From positions 1-64,000 of the forward strand of contig NZ_LQPI01000040.1 of NCBI RefSeq assembly GCF_002101775.1: a DNA stretch of 64,000 bases. The letters run 5' to 3'. Made by a program: the position numbers and the translations under genes. The stretch's first letter is position 1. The number at the start of each line of letters is the position of its first letter. The notes under the pieces are model-generated. The model was not told the DNA's origin, made no database searches, and saw only the letters and a program-made list of their open reading frames with translations. Source of the DNA: Mycolicibacter nonchromogenicus. Lineage in GTDB: Bacteria > Actinomycetota > Actinomycetes > Mycobacteriales > Mycobacteriaceae. Shown here in pieces: positions 18,722-27,795 of this stretch.

Positions 18722-18982
18722 ATGACCCGCCACCAGGTTCAGCTGCTCACCCGGGAGGGCTGCCCGGTCTGCGTGCAGGTGTACGCCCAGCTGACCCAGC
18801 TGGCCGACGAACTCGGGTTCGACCTGCAGGCCGTGGACGTCGACGCCGCCGCGGCGGCCGGGGACACCGCCCCGCGCGCCGAATTCGGCGACCGGCTGCC
18901 GGTGGTGCTGCTCGACGGACGAGAACACAGTTACTGGGAAGTCGATGAGCCGCGGCTGCGTGCCGACGTGGCGGGTTCCTGA
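18722..18982 (+). CDS. Glutaredoxin-like thioredoxin-fold protein, Rv0508 ortholog
   Basis: 86 residues with the DUF836/glutaredoxin-like fold. VQLLTREGCPVCVQVYAQL has a CPVC redox pair, then comes FDLQAVDVDA, and cis-Pro is in DRLPVVLLDG. The C-terminus HSYWEVDEPRLRADV is typical. It is probably a cytosolic thiol reductant. The start is ATG 18722. It lies just upstream of hemA, as in other mycobacteria. Confidence 0.85.
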   Translation: MTRHQVQLLTREGCPVCVQVYAQLTQLADELGFDLQAVDVDAAAAAGDTAPRAEFGDRLPVVLLDGREHSYWEVDEPRLRADVAGS

Positions 18983-19116
18983 GGCGGTCCCAGCTCCGCC
19001 GCTCCTGCATCGAAGCTCGCTGAACCGCCGAATTTGGTGGGCCAGCGCTTTAGCCTCTACCGTGGAGTGAAGTTTGTTCACGGGTGACAGCAAGGAGCGG
19101 ACCAGGTGATCTTGCC

Positions 19117-20496
19117 GTGAGCGTCCTGCTCTTCGGGGTGTCGCATCGAAGCGCCCCCGTCTCCGTCCTCGAGCAGCTCAGCACCGCTGAATCCGATCAG
19201 ATCAAGATCGTCGAGCAGGTGCTGCAGTCGCCGCTGGTAACCGAGGCGATGATCCTGTCGACCTGCAACCGGGTCGAGATCTACGCCGTCGTAGACGCAT
19301 TCCACGCCGGGTTGTCGGCGATCGGGCAGGTGCTCTCCGAGCATTCCGGCATGTCGATGGCCGACCTGACCAAGTACGCCTACGTCCGCTACAGCGAGGC
19401 CGCCGTCGAGCACCTGTTCTCGGTGGCCAGCGGTTTGGACTCCGCGGTCGTGGGCGAACAGCAGGTGCTGGGCCAGGTGCGTCGCGCCTACGCCTCCGCC
19501 GAGGCCAACAGCAGTGTCGGGCGGGTGCTGCACGAACTGGCGCAGCGCGCGCTGTCGGTGGGCAAGCGGGTGCACTCCGAGACCGGAATCGACGCCGCCG
19601 GCGCGTCGGTGGTCTCGGTGGCCTTGGGCATCGCCGCCAAGCAGTTGGGCGCCGACGCCCTGCAGGGACGGACCGCGGTGGTGATCGGCGCCGGGTCGAT
19701 GGGTGCGTTGTCCGCGGCCCACCTGGTGCGCGCCGGTGTCGAGCACATCCACGTCGTCAACCGGTCGCTGCCGCGCGCGCAGCGGCTGGCCCGCAAGATC
19801 CGCGAGAGCGGCATCACAGCTGACGCCGTCGCCCTGGACCGGATGGCGGCCAGCCTGGCCAATGCTGACATCGTGGTTTCCTCCACCGGAGCGGTCAGCC
19901 CGGTCGTCTCGTTGGCCGACGTGCACCACGCGCTGGCCGGGGGCAACCGTGACGAGGTGACCCAACCGCTGGTGATCTGCGATCTGGGTATGCCGCGTGA
20001 CGTCGACGCCGCGGTGGCCGGACTGCCCGGGGTGCGGGTCATCGACATGGACCGAATCCAGCGCGAGCCGTCGGCGCAGGTGGCCACCTCCGACACCGAA
20101 GCGGCGCGCAGCATCGTGGCCCGCGAGGTCGCCACCTATCTGGCCGGGCAGCGGATGGCTGAGGTCACCCCGACTGTGACCGCGCTGCGCCAGCGTGCCG
20201 CCGACGTGGTCACCGCCGAATTGCTGCGGCTGGATCACCGGCTGCCTGACCTGGACGCCGCTCACCGCGAAGAGGTGGCGCGCACCGTGCGCCGCGTCGT
20301 CGACAAACTGCTGCACGCCCCCACGGTGCGGGTCAAGCAGCTGGCAAGCTCTCCCGGCGGCGACAGCTACGCCGAGGCGCTGCGCGAGCTGTTCGAGCTC
20401 GATCCGACCGCCGTCGACGCGGTCGCGACCGCCGGCGAACTGCCGATGGTGGCCGGAGGGCTCGATGTCAGCGCCGAAACCGGGTCGGCCGGGTAG
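19117..20496 (+). CDS. hemA: Glutamyl-tRNA reductase
   Basis: 459 residues. It reduces glutamyl-tRNA(Glu) to glutamate-1-semialdehyde, the first committed step of C5 tetrapyrrole synthesis. The catalytic Cys is in [11 protein letters not shown] near residue 50, followed by [20 protein letters not shown]. The NADPH domain has [15 protein letters not shown], and the C-terminal dimerisation helix is [22 protein letters not shown] 19117 gives the conserved [14 protein letters not shown] start and has AGGTGA 7 nt upstream. HemC, hemD and hemB follow on the same strand with short gaps. Confidence 0.96.
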   Translation: MSVLLFGVSHRSAPVSVLEQLSTAESDQIKIVEQVLQSPLVTEAMILSTCNRVEIYAVVDAFHAGLSAIGQVLSEHSGMSMADLTKYAYVRYSEAAVEHLFSVASGLDSAVVGEQQVLGQVRRAYASAEANSSVGRVLHELAQRALSVGKRVHSETGIDAAGASVVSVALGIAAKQLGADALQGRTAVVIGAGSMGALSAAHLVRAGVEHIHVVNRSLPRAQRLARKIRESGITADAVALDRMAASLANADIVVSSTGAVSPVVSLADVHHALAGGNRDEVTQPLVICDLGMPRDVDAAVAGLPGVRVIDMDRIQREPSAQVATSDTEAARSIVAREVATYLAGQRMAEVTPTVTALRQRAADVVTAELLRLDHRLPDLDAAHREEVARTVRRVVDKLLHAPTVRVKQLASSPGGDSYAEALRELFELDPTAVDAVATAGELPMVAGGLDVSAETGSAG

Positions 20497-20501
20497 CTGT
20501 T

Positions 20502-21437
20502 TTGGGTGAAGTAATCCGCATCGGAACCCGGGGCAGCTTGTTGGCCACCACCCAGGCCGGAACCATTCGCGATGCCTTGGTGGCTGCCGGACACCCCGCC
20601 GAACTGGTCGTGATCACCACCGCCGGGGACGTCACGTCCGGTCCTATCGCCGACATCGGGGTCGGAGTGTTCACCGCTGCGCTGCGGGAGGCCATCCTCG
20701 ACGGCCGAGTCGATGCCGCCGTGCACTCACACAAGGACCTGCCGACCGCTGCCGACCCCCGCTTCCTGATTGCCGCGAATCCGCCGCGGGAGGACGCCCG
20801 GGACGCGCTGGTGGCGCGTGACGGATTGGTGCTGGGTGAGTTGCCGGCGGGTGCCGTGGTGGGCACGTCATCGCCGCGGAGGGGGGCACAGCTTAGAGCA
20901 CTGGGTCTCGGTTTGGAAATTCGCCCCCTACGAGGCAACCTAGATAGCAGGTTGAACAGGGTAAGCAGCGGCGAACTCGACGCCATCGTGGTAGCCCGGG
21001 CGGGTCTGGCCCGGCTGGGACGCCTCGACGCGGTCACCGAGACGTTGGAACCGGTACAGATGTTGCCGGCTCCGGCCCAAGGGGCACTGGCGGTGGAGTG
21101 CCGCGCCGGTGATACGGCCCTGGCGGAGCTGCTGGCGGAGTTGGACGACGCCGACACCCGCCTGGCGGTTACCGCCGAGCGGACTCTGCTCGCCGAACTG
21201 GAGGCGGGTTGTTCCGCACCGGTGGGCGCGATCGCCGAAGTGGTCGAGTCCATCGATGAGGAGGGCCGCGTCTTCGAGGAGCTGTCGCTGCGCGCATGCG
21301 TGGCGGCGCTGGACGGATCCGACGTGATTCGCGCGTCCGGCATCGGCAGTCCGGACCGAGCCCGTGAACTGGGTGTGTCGGTCGCGGCGGAACTGTTCGA
21401 GCTGGGTGCGCGCGAGCTGATGGCGGACGCACGGTGA
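20502..21437 (+). CDS. hemC: Porphobilinogen deaminase (hydroxymethylbilane synthase)
   Basis: 311 residues. It polymerises four porphobilinogens into hydroxymethylbilane. The N-terminus is [17 protein letters not shown]; the catalytic Asp region is [10 protein letters not shown]; the Arg cluster is [16 protein letters not shown]. The dipyrromethane-anchoring Cys is in [11 protein letters not shown] near residue 235. A TTG at 20502, 5 bp after hemA, is the only start that keeps the conserved N-terminus. That makes it dependent on coupling to hemA. Confidence 0.95.
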   Translation: MGEVIRIGTRGSLLATTQAGTIRDALVAAGHPAELVVITTAGDVTSGPIADIGVGVFTAALREAILDGRVDAAVHSHKDLPTAADPRFLIAANPPREDARDALVARDGLVLGELPAGAVVGTSSPRRGAQLRALGLGLEIRPLRGNLDSRLNRVSSGELDAIVVARAGLARLGRLDAVTETLEPVQMLPAPAQGALAVECRAGDTALAELLAELDDADTRLAVTAERTLLAELEAGCSAPVGAIAEVVESIDEEGRVFEELSLRACVAALDGSDVIRASGIGSPDRARELGVSVAAELFELGARELMADAR

Positions 21438-21470
21438 AACGGGCATGGGTGAAGTGACTGGGAGTAACGA

Positions 21471-23168
21471 ATGGCTCGCCAAGTGAGCGTGCGAGGGCAG
21501 AAGCCCAAGCCGGGCCGCATTGTTTTCGTCGGCTCGGGTCCCGGCGACCCCGGCCTGCTGACGACGCGGGCGCGGACGGCGCTGACGAACGCCGCGCTGG
21601 TGTTCATCGACCCCGACGTACCCGAGGCGGTGCTGGCGCTGATCGGCACGGACCTGCCCCCGATCGCCGGGCCGGTGCCCCCGGCGGCCCCCAAGGCGGA
21701 CGACGCCGGGGCTCCTGACGCCGACGCTGCCGACGAGGCCGCGGCGACCGTTCCCGGCGGTCCCGACATCCGCCCGGCCCTGGGTGAGCCGGCCGAGGTT
21801 GCCAAGACCCTGACGGCGGAGGCCCGCTCGGGCGCCGACGTGGTGCGGCTGGTCGCCGGTGACCCGCTGTCCATCGACGCGGTCATCACCGAGGTGAACG
21901 CGGTAGCCCGCACCAACATTGCTTTCGAGATCGTGCCGGGACTGCCCGCCACGAGCGCGGTGCCCACCTACGCCGGCCTGCCGCTCGGCTCGTCGCACAC
22001 GGTGGCCGACGTACGCGACCCGAACGTGGACTGGGGCGCGCTGGCTGCCGCTCCGGGGCCGCTGATCCTGCAGGCCACCACCTCGCACCTGCCCGAGGCG
22101 GCCCGCACCCTGATCGAGTACGGCCTGTCGGACAACACGCCGTGCGTGGTCACCACCTCGGGCACCACCTGTGCGCAGCGGTCGATCGAGTCCAGTCTCG
22201 GCGGCCTGACGGAGGCTTCGGCGCTGGCGAGCATCGACCCGGTCATCCTGCCCAACGGCCAGGAGACCTCGGCCGGGCCGCTGGTGGTCACCATCGGCAA
22301 GACCGTGAGCAACCGGGCCAAGCTGAACTGGTGGGAGAGCCGCGCACTGTACGGCTGGACGGTTCTGGTGCCGCGCACCAAGGACCAGGCCGGAGAGATG
22401 AGCGACCGGCTGGTCGGGCACGGGGCCTCGCCGATCGAGGTGCCGACCATCGCCGTTGAACCGCCACGGAGCCCGGCCCAGATGGAAAGGGCCGTCAAGG
22501 GTTTGGTGGATGGCCGCTACCAGTGGGTGGTGTTCACCTCGACCAACGCCGTGCGCGCCGTGTGGGAGAAGTTCGCCGAGTTCGGTCTGGACGCTCGCGC
22601 GTTCTCCGGTGTGAAGATCGCCTGCGTCGGCGAGGCCACCGCAGAGCGGGTCCGGGCGTTCGGCATCAGCCCCGAGCTGGTGCCTTCGGGTGAGCAGTCG
22701 TCGCTGGGCCTGCTGGACGAATTCCCGCCCTACGACGACGTTTTCGACCCGGTGAACCGAGTGCTGCTGCCGCGTGCGGACATCGCCACCGAGACGCTGG
22801 CCGAAGGGCTGCGCGAGCGGGGCTGGGAGATCGAAGATGTCACCGCCTACCGCACCGTGCGGGCTGCTCCGCCGCCGGCGGCCATCCGCGAGATGATCAA
22901 GACCGGCGGGTTCGACGCGGTGTGCTTCACCTCGAGCTCGACGGTGCGCAACCTCGTCGGCATCGCCGGAAAGCCGCACGCCCGGACTCTGGTGGCCTGC
23001 ATCGGCCCCAAGACCGCCGAGACGGCAGCCGAATTCGGCTTGCGGGTGGACGTGCAGCCGGAGACGGCCGCGGTGGGTCCGCTGGTCGACGCGCTGGCCG
23101 AGCACGCCGCCCGGCTGCGGGCCGAGGGAGCGTTGCCGCCGCCGCGTAAGAAGAGCCGTAGGCGCTGA
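21471..23168 (+). CDS. hemD: Uroporphyrinogen-III synthase with N-terminal methyltransferase-like domain
   Basis: 565 residues as a two-domain fusion. The N-terminal (about 15-280) is a uroporphyrinogen-III C-methyltransferase-like fold, with FVGSGPGDPGLLTTRA and VRLVAGDPLSIDAV, interrupted by an Ala/Pro/Asp linker near 65-100. The C-terminal (about 290-555) is HemD, with GWTVLVPRTKDQAGEMSDRL, VFTSTNAVRAVWEKF and AVCFTSSSTVRNLVG. HemD closes hydroxymethylbilane to uroporphyrinogen III. Whether the first domain is an active SUMT is doubtful. This is Rv0511-like and ends in a basic tail, PPPRKKSRRR. Confidence 0.94.
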   Translation: MARQVSVRGQKPKPGRIVFVGSGPGDPGLLTTRARTALTNAALVFIDPDVPEAVLALIGTDLPPIAGPVPPAAPKADDAGAPDADAADEAAATVPGGPDIRPALGEPAEVAKTLTAEARSGADVVRLVAGDPLSIDAVITEVNAVARTNIAFEIVPGLPATSAVPTYAGLPLGSSHTVADVRDPNVDWGALAAAPGPLILQATTSHLPEAARTLIEYGLSDNTPCVVTTSGTTCAQRSIESSLGGLTEASALASIDPVILPNGQETSAGPLVVTIGKTVSNRAKLNWWESRALYGWTVLVPRTKDQAGEMSDRLVGHGASPIEVPTIAVEPPRSPAQMERAVKGLVDGRYQWVVFTSTNAVRAVWEKFAEFGLDARAFSGVKIACVGEATAERVRAFGISPELVPSGEQSSLGLLDEFPPYDDVFDPVNRVLLPRADIATETLAEGLRERGWEIEDVTAYRTVRAAPPPAAIREMIKTGGFDAVCFTSSSTVRNLVGIAGKPHARTLVACIGPKTAETAAEFGLRVDVQPETAAVGPLVDALAEHAARLRAEGALPPPRKKSRRR

Positions 23169-23186
23169 CAGAGTCAGCGCGGGATC

Positions 23187-24158
23187 ATGAGGCAACGTCC
23201 CCGTAGGCTGCGTTCCACTCCGGCACTGCGCCGGCTGGTGGCCCAAACCTCGCTGGAGCCCAGGCATCTGGTGCTGCCGATGTTCGTCGCCGACGGCATC
23301 GACGAGCCGAGGCCGATCGCGTCCATGCCCGGGGTGTATCAGCACACGCGCGATTCGCTGCGCGCCGCGGCTGCCGAGGCGGTGGCGGCCGGCGTGGGCG
23401 GCCTGATGCTGTTCGGGGTTCCGGCAGAGGCCGACAAGGACAGCACCGGATCGGCCGGGGCGAATCCCGACGGCGTGCTCAACACCGCGCTGCGGGATCT
23501 CGCCGCGGACCTCGGTGATTCCACCGTCTTGATGGCCGACACCTGCCTGGACGAGTTTACCGATCACGGCCACTGCGGGGTCCTTGACGAGCGGGGCCGG
23601 GTCGACAACGACGCGACCGTGAAGTGCTACGTGGAATTGGCTGTTGCCCAAGCTGATTCCGGCGCCCACGTGGTGAGCCCGAGCGGCATGATGGACGGCC
23701 AGGTGGCCGCCATCCGCGACGGACTCGATGCCGCGGGGCACAGCGACGTGGTGATCCTGGCGTACGCGGCAAAGTTCGCCTCAGCGTTCTACGGTCCCTT
23801 CCGTGACGCGGTCGCCTCGTCACTGTCGGGGGACCGGCGTACCTACCAGCAGGAACCCGGGAATGCCCGCGAGGCGCTGCGCGAGGTCGCCCTCGACCTC
23901 GCGGAGGGGGCCGACATCGTGATGGTCAAACCCGCGATGGCCTATCTGGACGTGATCGCCGCGGCTGCCGCAATGTCCACGGTTCCGGTCGCCGCCTACC
24001 AGGTCTCCGGCGAGTACACCATGATCGCGGCGGCGGCCGCCAACGGCTGGATCGACGAGCGATCGGCGGCGCTGGAGTCGCTCATCGGTATCCGGCGTGC
24101 CGGCGCCGACATCGTGCTGAGCTACTGGGCGGCCGAAGCGGCCGGTTGGCTGGCGTGA
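23187..24158 (+). CDS. hemB: Delta-aminolevulinic acid dehydratase (porphobilinogen synthase)
   Basis: 323 residues. It condenses two ALA molecules to porphobilinogen. Schiff-base lysines are in AYAAKFASAFYGPF and VMVKPAMAYLDV. The metal loop reads MADTCLDEFTDHGHCGVLD, which mixes zinc-type Cys and magnesium-type Asp, as in other mycobacteria. The start is ATG 23187, 18 bp after hemD. The last 4 nt overlap the next gene (GTGA). Confidence 0.95.
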   Translation: MRQRPRRLRSTPALRRLVAQTSLEPRHLVLPMFVADGIDEPRPIASMPGVYQHTRDSLRAAAAEAVAAGVGGLMLFGVPAEADKDSTGSAGANPDGVLNTALRDLAADLGDSTVLMADTCLDEFTDHGHCGVLDERGRVDNDATVKCYVELAVAQADSGAHVVSPSGMMDGQVAAIRDGLDAAGHSDVVILAYAAKFASAFYGPFRDAVASSLSGDRRTYQQEPGNAREALREVALDLAEGADIVMVKPAMAYLDVIAAAAAMSTVPVAAYQVSGEYTMIAAAAANGWIDERSAALESLIGIRRAGADIVLSYWAAEAAGWLA

Positions 24159-24595
24159 CGGCTCCACCTGATGGCCCGCGGCCCCCGGTCGGGGCTCCCG
24201 TTGAGCGTCCTGCCGATGTGGACACCGGATTCTGGCTGTGGCTGGCCGCACTGCCCCTGATGACATGCGGGTACGTGGTCAACATGTTGACCGCCCCGGA
24301 ACTGTCCGAAACGGCGTTGATCTACCCGATCACCGCGCTGACGGCGATCGTGGTGGTTGGGGTGGTGGCGACGTTTCTGATGTTGATGCGCGCCGGGTAC
24401 CGCTGGGCGCGCACCGTGTTGACTGGCGGGGGCATTGCCGCGGTGGTCAACGCCGTCAGCGGTCTGGGGCATGCCGACCCCAGGCCCGCGGTCGCGATGG
24501 TCGTGGCGGTCACCGGCATTGTCGGTTCGGTGCTGATTGCCGCAGGTATCTTCCTGCTGCACCGGTCCGATGCGCAGGCCTACTTCATCCGGTAG
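24155..24595 (+). CDS. Four-helix membrane protein coupled to hemB
   Basis: 146 residues. A short Pro-rich N-terminus is followed by four hydrophobic helices: FWLWLAALPLMTCGYVVNML, LIYPITALTAIVVVGVVATF, VLTGGGIAAVVNAVSG, and AVAMVVAVTGIVGSVLIAAG. GTG 24155 overlaps the hemB stop (GTGA), so translation is coupled. No function is recognised. It ends one base before the stop of the convergent GH5 gene. Confidence 0.75.
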   Translation: MTAPPDGPRPPVGAPVERPADVDTGFWLWLAALPLMTCGYVVNMLTAPELSETALIYPITALTAIVVVGVVATFLMLMRAGYRWARTVLTGGGIAAVVNAVSGLGHADPRPAVAMVVAVTGIVGSVLIAAGIFLLHRSDAQAYFIR

Positions 24596-26821
24596 CTACC
24601 CGTTGCCGCTGGCGGCCGTCACGGTGACGCTGACGGTGCCGGCCCCGTTGTCCGAGGCGATGAGCAGCACCGGTGCGCCGGGAGCCGAGACCACATGCCC
24701 GCCGGTGACGCTGACCTGATAGCCGTCCGGATAGACAATGTCGGGCACCGCGATCGCCGTCTGCGCCCCGGCGGCGAAATTACCCGCACCGCCGGCCATT
24801 TCGGTGGAGTAGCTGAGCGCGAAGGTGCCGGAGTCGAACGACCAGGAGATCGGGGTGCCGGCGATGGCCTGCGCGTAGGGCACCGCCGACGCGTCCAGCC
24901 TGGCCCAGTCGACGTTGTCGCCCACCGGTGGCTTGGCGGGGTCGTAGACCAACGCCGCCCACGGGCCGCTGCCGGTGAGGCTGGGCGTGCCGTTGTACGC
25001 CCACTGCGACCACCCCCACATGCGCTGGTCGGCATTGTTCATCACCCGCATGATCTCGTCGGCACCGTTGGCCGATCCGAACTCGGAGATCAATCCCGGC
25101 ACACCGTAGGCGCTGGTGTAGGCTTCGCCGTTGTCGGCCAGCAGGTCGATGTAGTCCGGACACAGCGGTGAGAGGGCCGCGCTGATGCTGGTCAGCATGC
25201 AGTAGTCATGGAAGGCGAAGACGCCGTGTGGGTCGTCCACCTCACGCAGCTGAGTCGGAACCGCCTCGTTGAACAGGGTGTTGGGCTCGTAGATCATCGG
25301 TGTGTGCGGGTCGACAGACCGGATTGCCGCGCTCACCTGGTTGTAGAACGGGGTCAGCTGTTGAGCTTCGAAGTAGGAATTGCCGAATATCGTTGACAGC
25401 CAAGTCGAACCGGCCCAGGGCTCGTTGATGATCTCGTAGCCGGCGATGTTGGGGTCGTCTTTGAAATAGTCCGCGACGGCCTGGGTCATCCGCGCGTAGT
25501 GGTTCAACAGACCGACACCGTCGGGTCCTTTGGCGTTGGACCAGAACATGTCCCAGGCGTGGTTCTGTGCGGGGTTGAGGGGGTAGTTGAGTCCGAAGGC
25601 GATGTCGGGGTTGGGCAGCCCGCCGGTCTGGGTGGCCCATTCCGGTGCGCCTTCGCCGCGGAAGACCGGGCTGAAGTCGTCCTGGTGGAAATCGATGATG
25701 CTGACGATGCCGTATTTGGCCAGGATCTGCACTGTCTGGCTGATCGAGGCCAGATAGTTGTAGTCGATGACGCCGGGCTCTGGCTCCACGCCCGCCCAGA
25801 TGACGCCCAGCCGTATCGAGTTGAAGCCGTTGGCCGCCAGGAACGCCGCGTCGTCCTCATCGAATCCGCCTGCCGCGGGGTCATACGGCGGAATCTTGTA
25901 GACCTCGTTGAACCCGTGCAGAACGAGGACCCGGCCGTCGCTGTCGGTGATCCACGTGCCGGCGGTGGTGATCCCGGCGACGGCCGCCGGCGCGCCGTCG
26001 AGAATCCCGAAGTTGCCGTGGTCGCCGTGGATGCCCAGCAGCATGCTGGCGTTTCCGCCTGCACCGCCGAGGGCGGGGAGATCGCCTGGACCGGTGTAGA
26101 TGCCGTCGCCGGCGTCGCCGCCGGCACCGCCGTTGCCCATCAGCCAGCCGCCGTCACCGCCGTCGCCGCCGTTGCCCCCAAGGCCACCGTCCGCGCCGTC
26201 ACCGCCGTCACCGCCGTCTCCGCCGTTGCCGAACATGCCGGCGTTGCCTCCGGTGCCACCCACGCCGCCGGTTTCCGTGTTGTCCCAACCGTTTCCGCCG
26301 TCACCGAACAACCAGCCCCCGTCGGTGCCGTCGGGATTATCGGCGGTGCCATCGATGCCGTCGCCGATCAGGGGTCGTCCGGTCAGGGTCAGGAACGGCT
26401 GGTTGATGAGGGAGCTGAGTTGTTGGCCGAGGTCGCTGTCGAGCCAGTCTTCAATGCTGTCGTGGATCGGTGTGTAGAGGTACTGCAGCAGCAGGCTGTT
26501 GGGGTCGGCGGCTGCCGGGGCGGCCCAGGCGGTGTCGGCCAGTTCGGTCAGGACGTCGTCCCAATGGGTGGGGTCGAAGAAGGTGTCCCAGGCCGACGGT
26601 GAGAACACCGCGTCCCAGTCCAGGGTGTTGGTGGTGATGTCCAGGAAGGGCCCGAAAGCCGCCTCGACGGCGTCATCGAAGTCGGCCTGCGCTGCCGGGG
26701 CGGCGGCCAAGGGAGCCCATCCGAAGGCGAATGCTCCGGCAGTGGCGGCGATACCGATGACGCGGCCGCGCCGGGGGCGATCTGCGGTGGAGCAGCTGCG
26801 GCGCATCATCCTGGTGATCAT
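24596..26821 (-). CDS. Secreted PGRS-GH5 hybrid: glycine-rich region plus endoglycoceramidase-like glycoside hydrolase
   Basis: About 741 residues. The order is: signal peptide with an Arg-rich n-region (RPRRGRVIGIAATAGAFAF) and a likely cut after APAAQA; an acidic helical spacer (about 50-150); a PGRS-type segment (about 150-270) beginning RPLIGDGIDGTADNPDGTDG; a GH5 barrel (about 285-650); and a C-terminal beta-sandwich-like tail. The acid/base Glu is in GYEIINEPWAG (about 467) and the nucleophile in LISEFGSANGADE (about 580). That spacing fits endoglycoceramidase-type GH5, which cleaves glycolipid glycans. There is no PE domain. ATG 26821 or ATG 26809 may be the start; the frame also opens at TTG 26827. 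Confidence 0.85.
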   Translation of the reverse strand: MITRMMRRSCSTADRPRRGRVIGIAATAGAFAFGWAPLAAAPAAQADFDDAVEAAFGPFLDITTNTLDWDAVFSPSAWDTFFDPTHWDDVLTELADTAWAAPAAADPNSLLLQYLYTPIHDSIEDWLDSDLGQQLSSLINQPFLTLTGRPLIGDGIDGTADNPDGTDGGWLFGDGGNGWDNTETGGVGGTGGNAGMFGNGGDGGDGGDGADGGLGGNGGDGGDGGWLMGNGGAGGDAGDGIYTGPGDLPALGGAGGNASMLLGIHGDHGNFGILDGAPAAVAGITTAGTWITDSDGRVLVLHGFNEVYKIPPYDPAAGGFDEDDAAFLAANGFNSIRLGVIWAGVEPEPGVIDYNYLASISQTVQILAKYGIVSIIDFHQDDFSPVFRGEGAPEWATQTGGLPNPDIAFGLNYPLNPAQNHAWDMFWSNAKGPDGVGLLNHYARMTQAVADYFKDDPNIAGYEIINEPWAGSTWLSTIFGNSYFEAQQLTPFYNQVSAAIRSVDPHTPMIYEPNTLFNEAVPTQLREVDDPHGVFAFHDYCMLTSISAALSPLCPDYIDLLADNGEAYTSAYGVPGLISEFGSANGADEIMRVMNNADQRMWGWSQWAYNGTPSLTGSGPWAALVYDPAKPPVGDNVDWARLDASAVPYAQAIAGTPISWSFDSGTFALSYSTEMAGGAGNFAAGAQTAIAVPDIVYPDGYQVSVTGGHVVSAPGAPVLLIASDNGAGTVSVTVTAASGNG

Positions 26822-26968
26822 CTCCAAGTCGCGGCAAACCTGTGTAGAACATATATGCAGGCAGAAATCTAACCCCGGCTCCTTGCCGGCAACTTACGAA
26901 TCGCGGAAACCTGCGGAGGCGGCGGCCAGGTGCTGCGAACCGCGGGGCCGAAGTTAGGCTGACTCCAC

Positions 26969-27508
26969 ATGTCCGACACCCCGCCGCAACCGACACCGCT
27001 GTTCTTCGAGCGCGGTGCCAGCTGGTATTGGGTGCTGTTCGGCCCGATTTCGGCGGGATTGCTGGTGCTGATCCAGAACTCCGGCGGCTACGGCTTTCAA
27101 CCTCTGGTGCCCACCGTGTTGTTGGTCCTGGTCTCGGCGATGCTGGCCATCCAGGTGAAGGCGGCGCGTATCCACACCTCCGTCGAGCTGACGGCAGAGA
27201 CCTTGCGGCAGGGCACCGAAACCATTCGGGTCGCTGACATCGTCGCGATCTACCCTGAGGCCCAGCGGCCGTCCGGCTGGGGCAAGCAGGAACTGGAGAA
27301 GTGGCAGGAATCCCGGGCGCTGGGTGAGCTGAGCGGAGTACCTCGCCGCCGCTGGGGCATCGGACTGCGGCTGACCGGGCGCCGCACCGTGCAGGCCTGG
27401 GCGCGGGACCATCGCCGGCTGCGCGCCGCGCTCAGCGAATTGGTTCCGGAGACCGTCCCGCCCGGCGGGCCGGCGGAAACCGATGTCGAGGACGGATCGT
27501 CTTGGTGA
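26969..27508 (+). CDS. Conserved membrane protein, probable Rv0513 ortholog
   Basis: 179 residues. The N-terminal FFERGASWYWVLFGP is followed by two adjacent membrane helices (ISAGLLVLIQNSGGYGF, LVPTVLLVLVSAMLAIQV). A cytoplasmic domain follows with IHTSVELTAETLRQGTETIRV and WGIGLRLTGRRTVQAWARDH. The pattern is like small actinobacterial DUF3093-type proteins, but I am not sure of the family. The stop overlaps the next start by GTGA. Confidence 0.72.
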   Translation: MSDTPPQPTPLFFERGASWYWVLFGPISAGLLVLIQNSGGYGFQPLVPTVLLVLVSAMLAIQVKAARIHTSVELTAETLRQGTETIRVADIVAIYPEAQRPSGWGKQELEKWQESRALGELSGVPRRRWGIGLRLTGRRTVQAWARDHRRLRAALSELVPETVPPGGPAETDVEDGSSW

Positions 27509-27795
27509 GGGCCGCCCCGCTCTTTCGGGCTCTGGTCGAGCTGGCCCTGGCCGTCGCCGCGGCGGTGGGCTGCGTGGTCAGCTGGCTGCAGGTGCGCTAC
27601 CTGGTGCTGGTCGCGCCGGTCATCGATGGTGAACCGGCTACCACCTCGGTGACCTACGACCCCCGCATGCTGCTGTTGACCTGGGTCTTGGCCACCGCCG
27701 CCGGGGTGCTGGCAGTGGTGGGTGCTGCACGCCTGCGCCGGGCTCGCCGCACCCCCGGGATGCAATACCCCACGGGGGTATCATCGGCGGCGTGA
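27505..27795 (+). CDS. Small two-helix membrane protein, probable Rv0514 ortholog
   Basis: 96 residues. There are two membrane helices (ALVELALAVAAAVGCVVSW and LLTWVLATAAGVLAVVGAA) separated by a loop with ATTSVTYDPR, then a basic tail. GTG 27505 overlaps the preceding stop (GTGA), and its own stop overlaps the ATPase start (GTGA). Its last codons contain the CsoR-type operator and promoter of the ATPase gene. Function is unknown. Confidence 0.72.
   Translation: MRAAPLFRALVELALAVAAAVGCVVSWLQVRYLVLVAPVIDGEPATTSVTYDPRMLLLTWVLATAAGVLAVVGAARLRRARRTPGMQYPTGVSSAA
27765..27781 (+). promoter_or_regulatory. CsoR-type copper operator
   Basis: Perfect inverted repeat ATACCCC-ACG-GGGGTAT, the form recognised by CsoR-family copper repressors in front of copZ/copA-type genes. 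It lies inside the 3' end of the preceding ORF and ends 10 nt before the GTG of a copper-type ATPase. No csoR gene is in the window. Confidence 0.85.
27779..27784 (+). promoter_or_regulatory. Putative -10 hexamer of a leaderless copper-ATPase promoter
   Basis: TATCAT fits the mycobacterial TANNNT -10 consensus. Seven nucleotides separate it from the G of the GTG start at 27792, the spacing expected if transcription starts at the start codon. It overlaps the right arm of the CsoR-type operator, so repressor binding would block it. Confidence 0.55.

Noticed and set aside
19083..19116. Upstream GTG start for hemA at 19084
   Set aside because: It adds 11 residues not found in other mycobacterial HemA proteins, and AGGTGA is well placed for GTG 19117.
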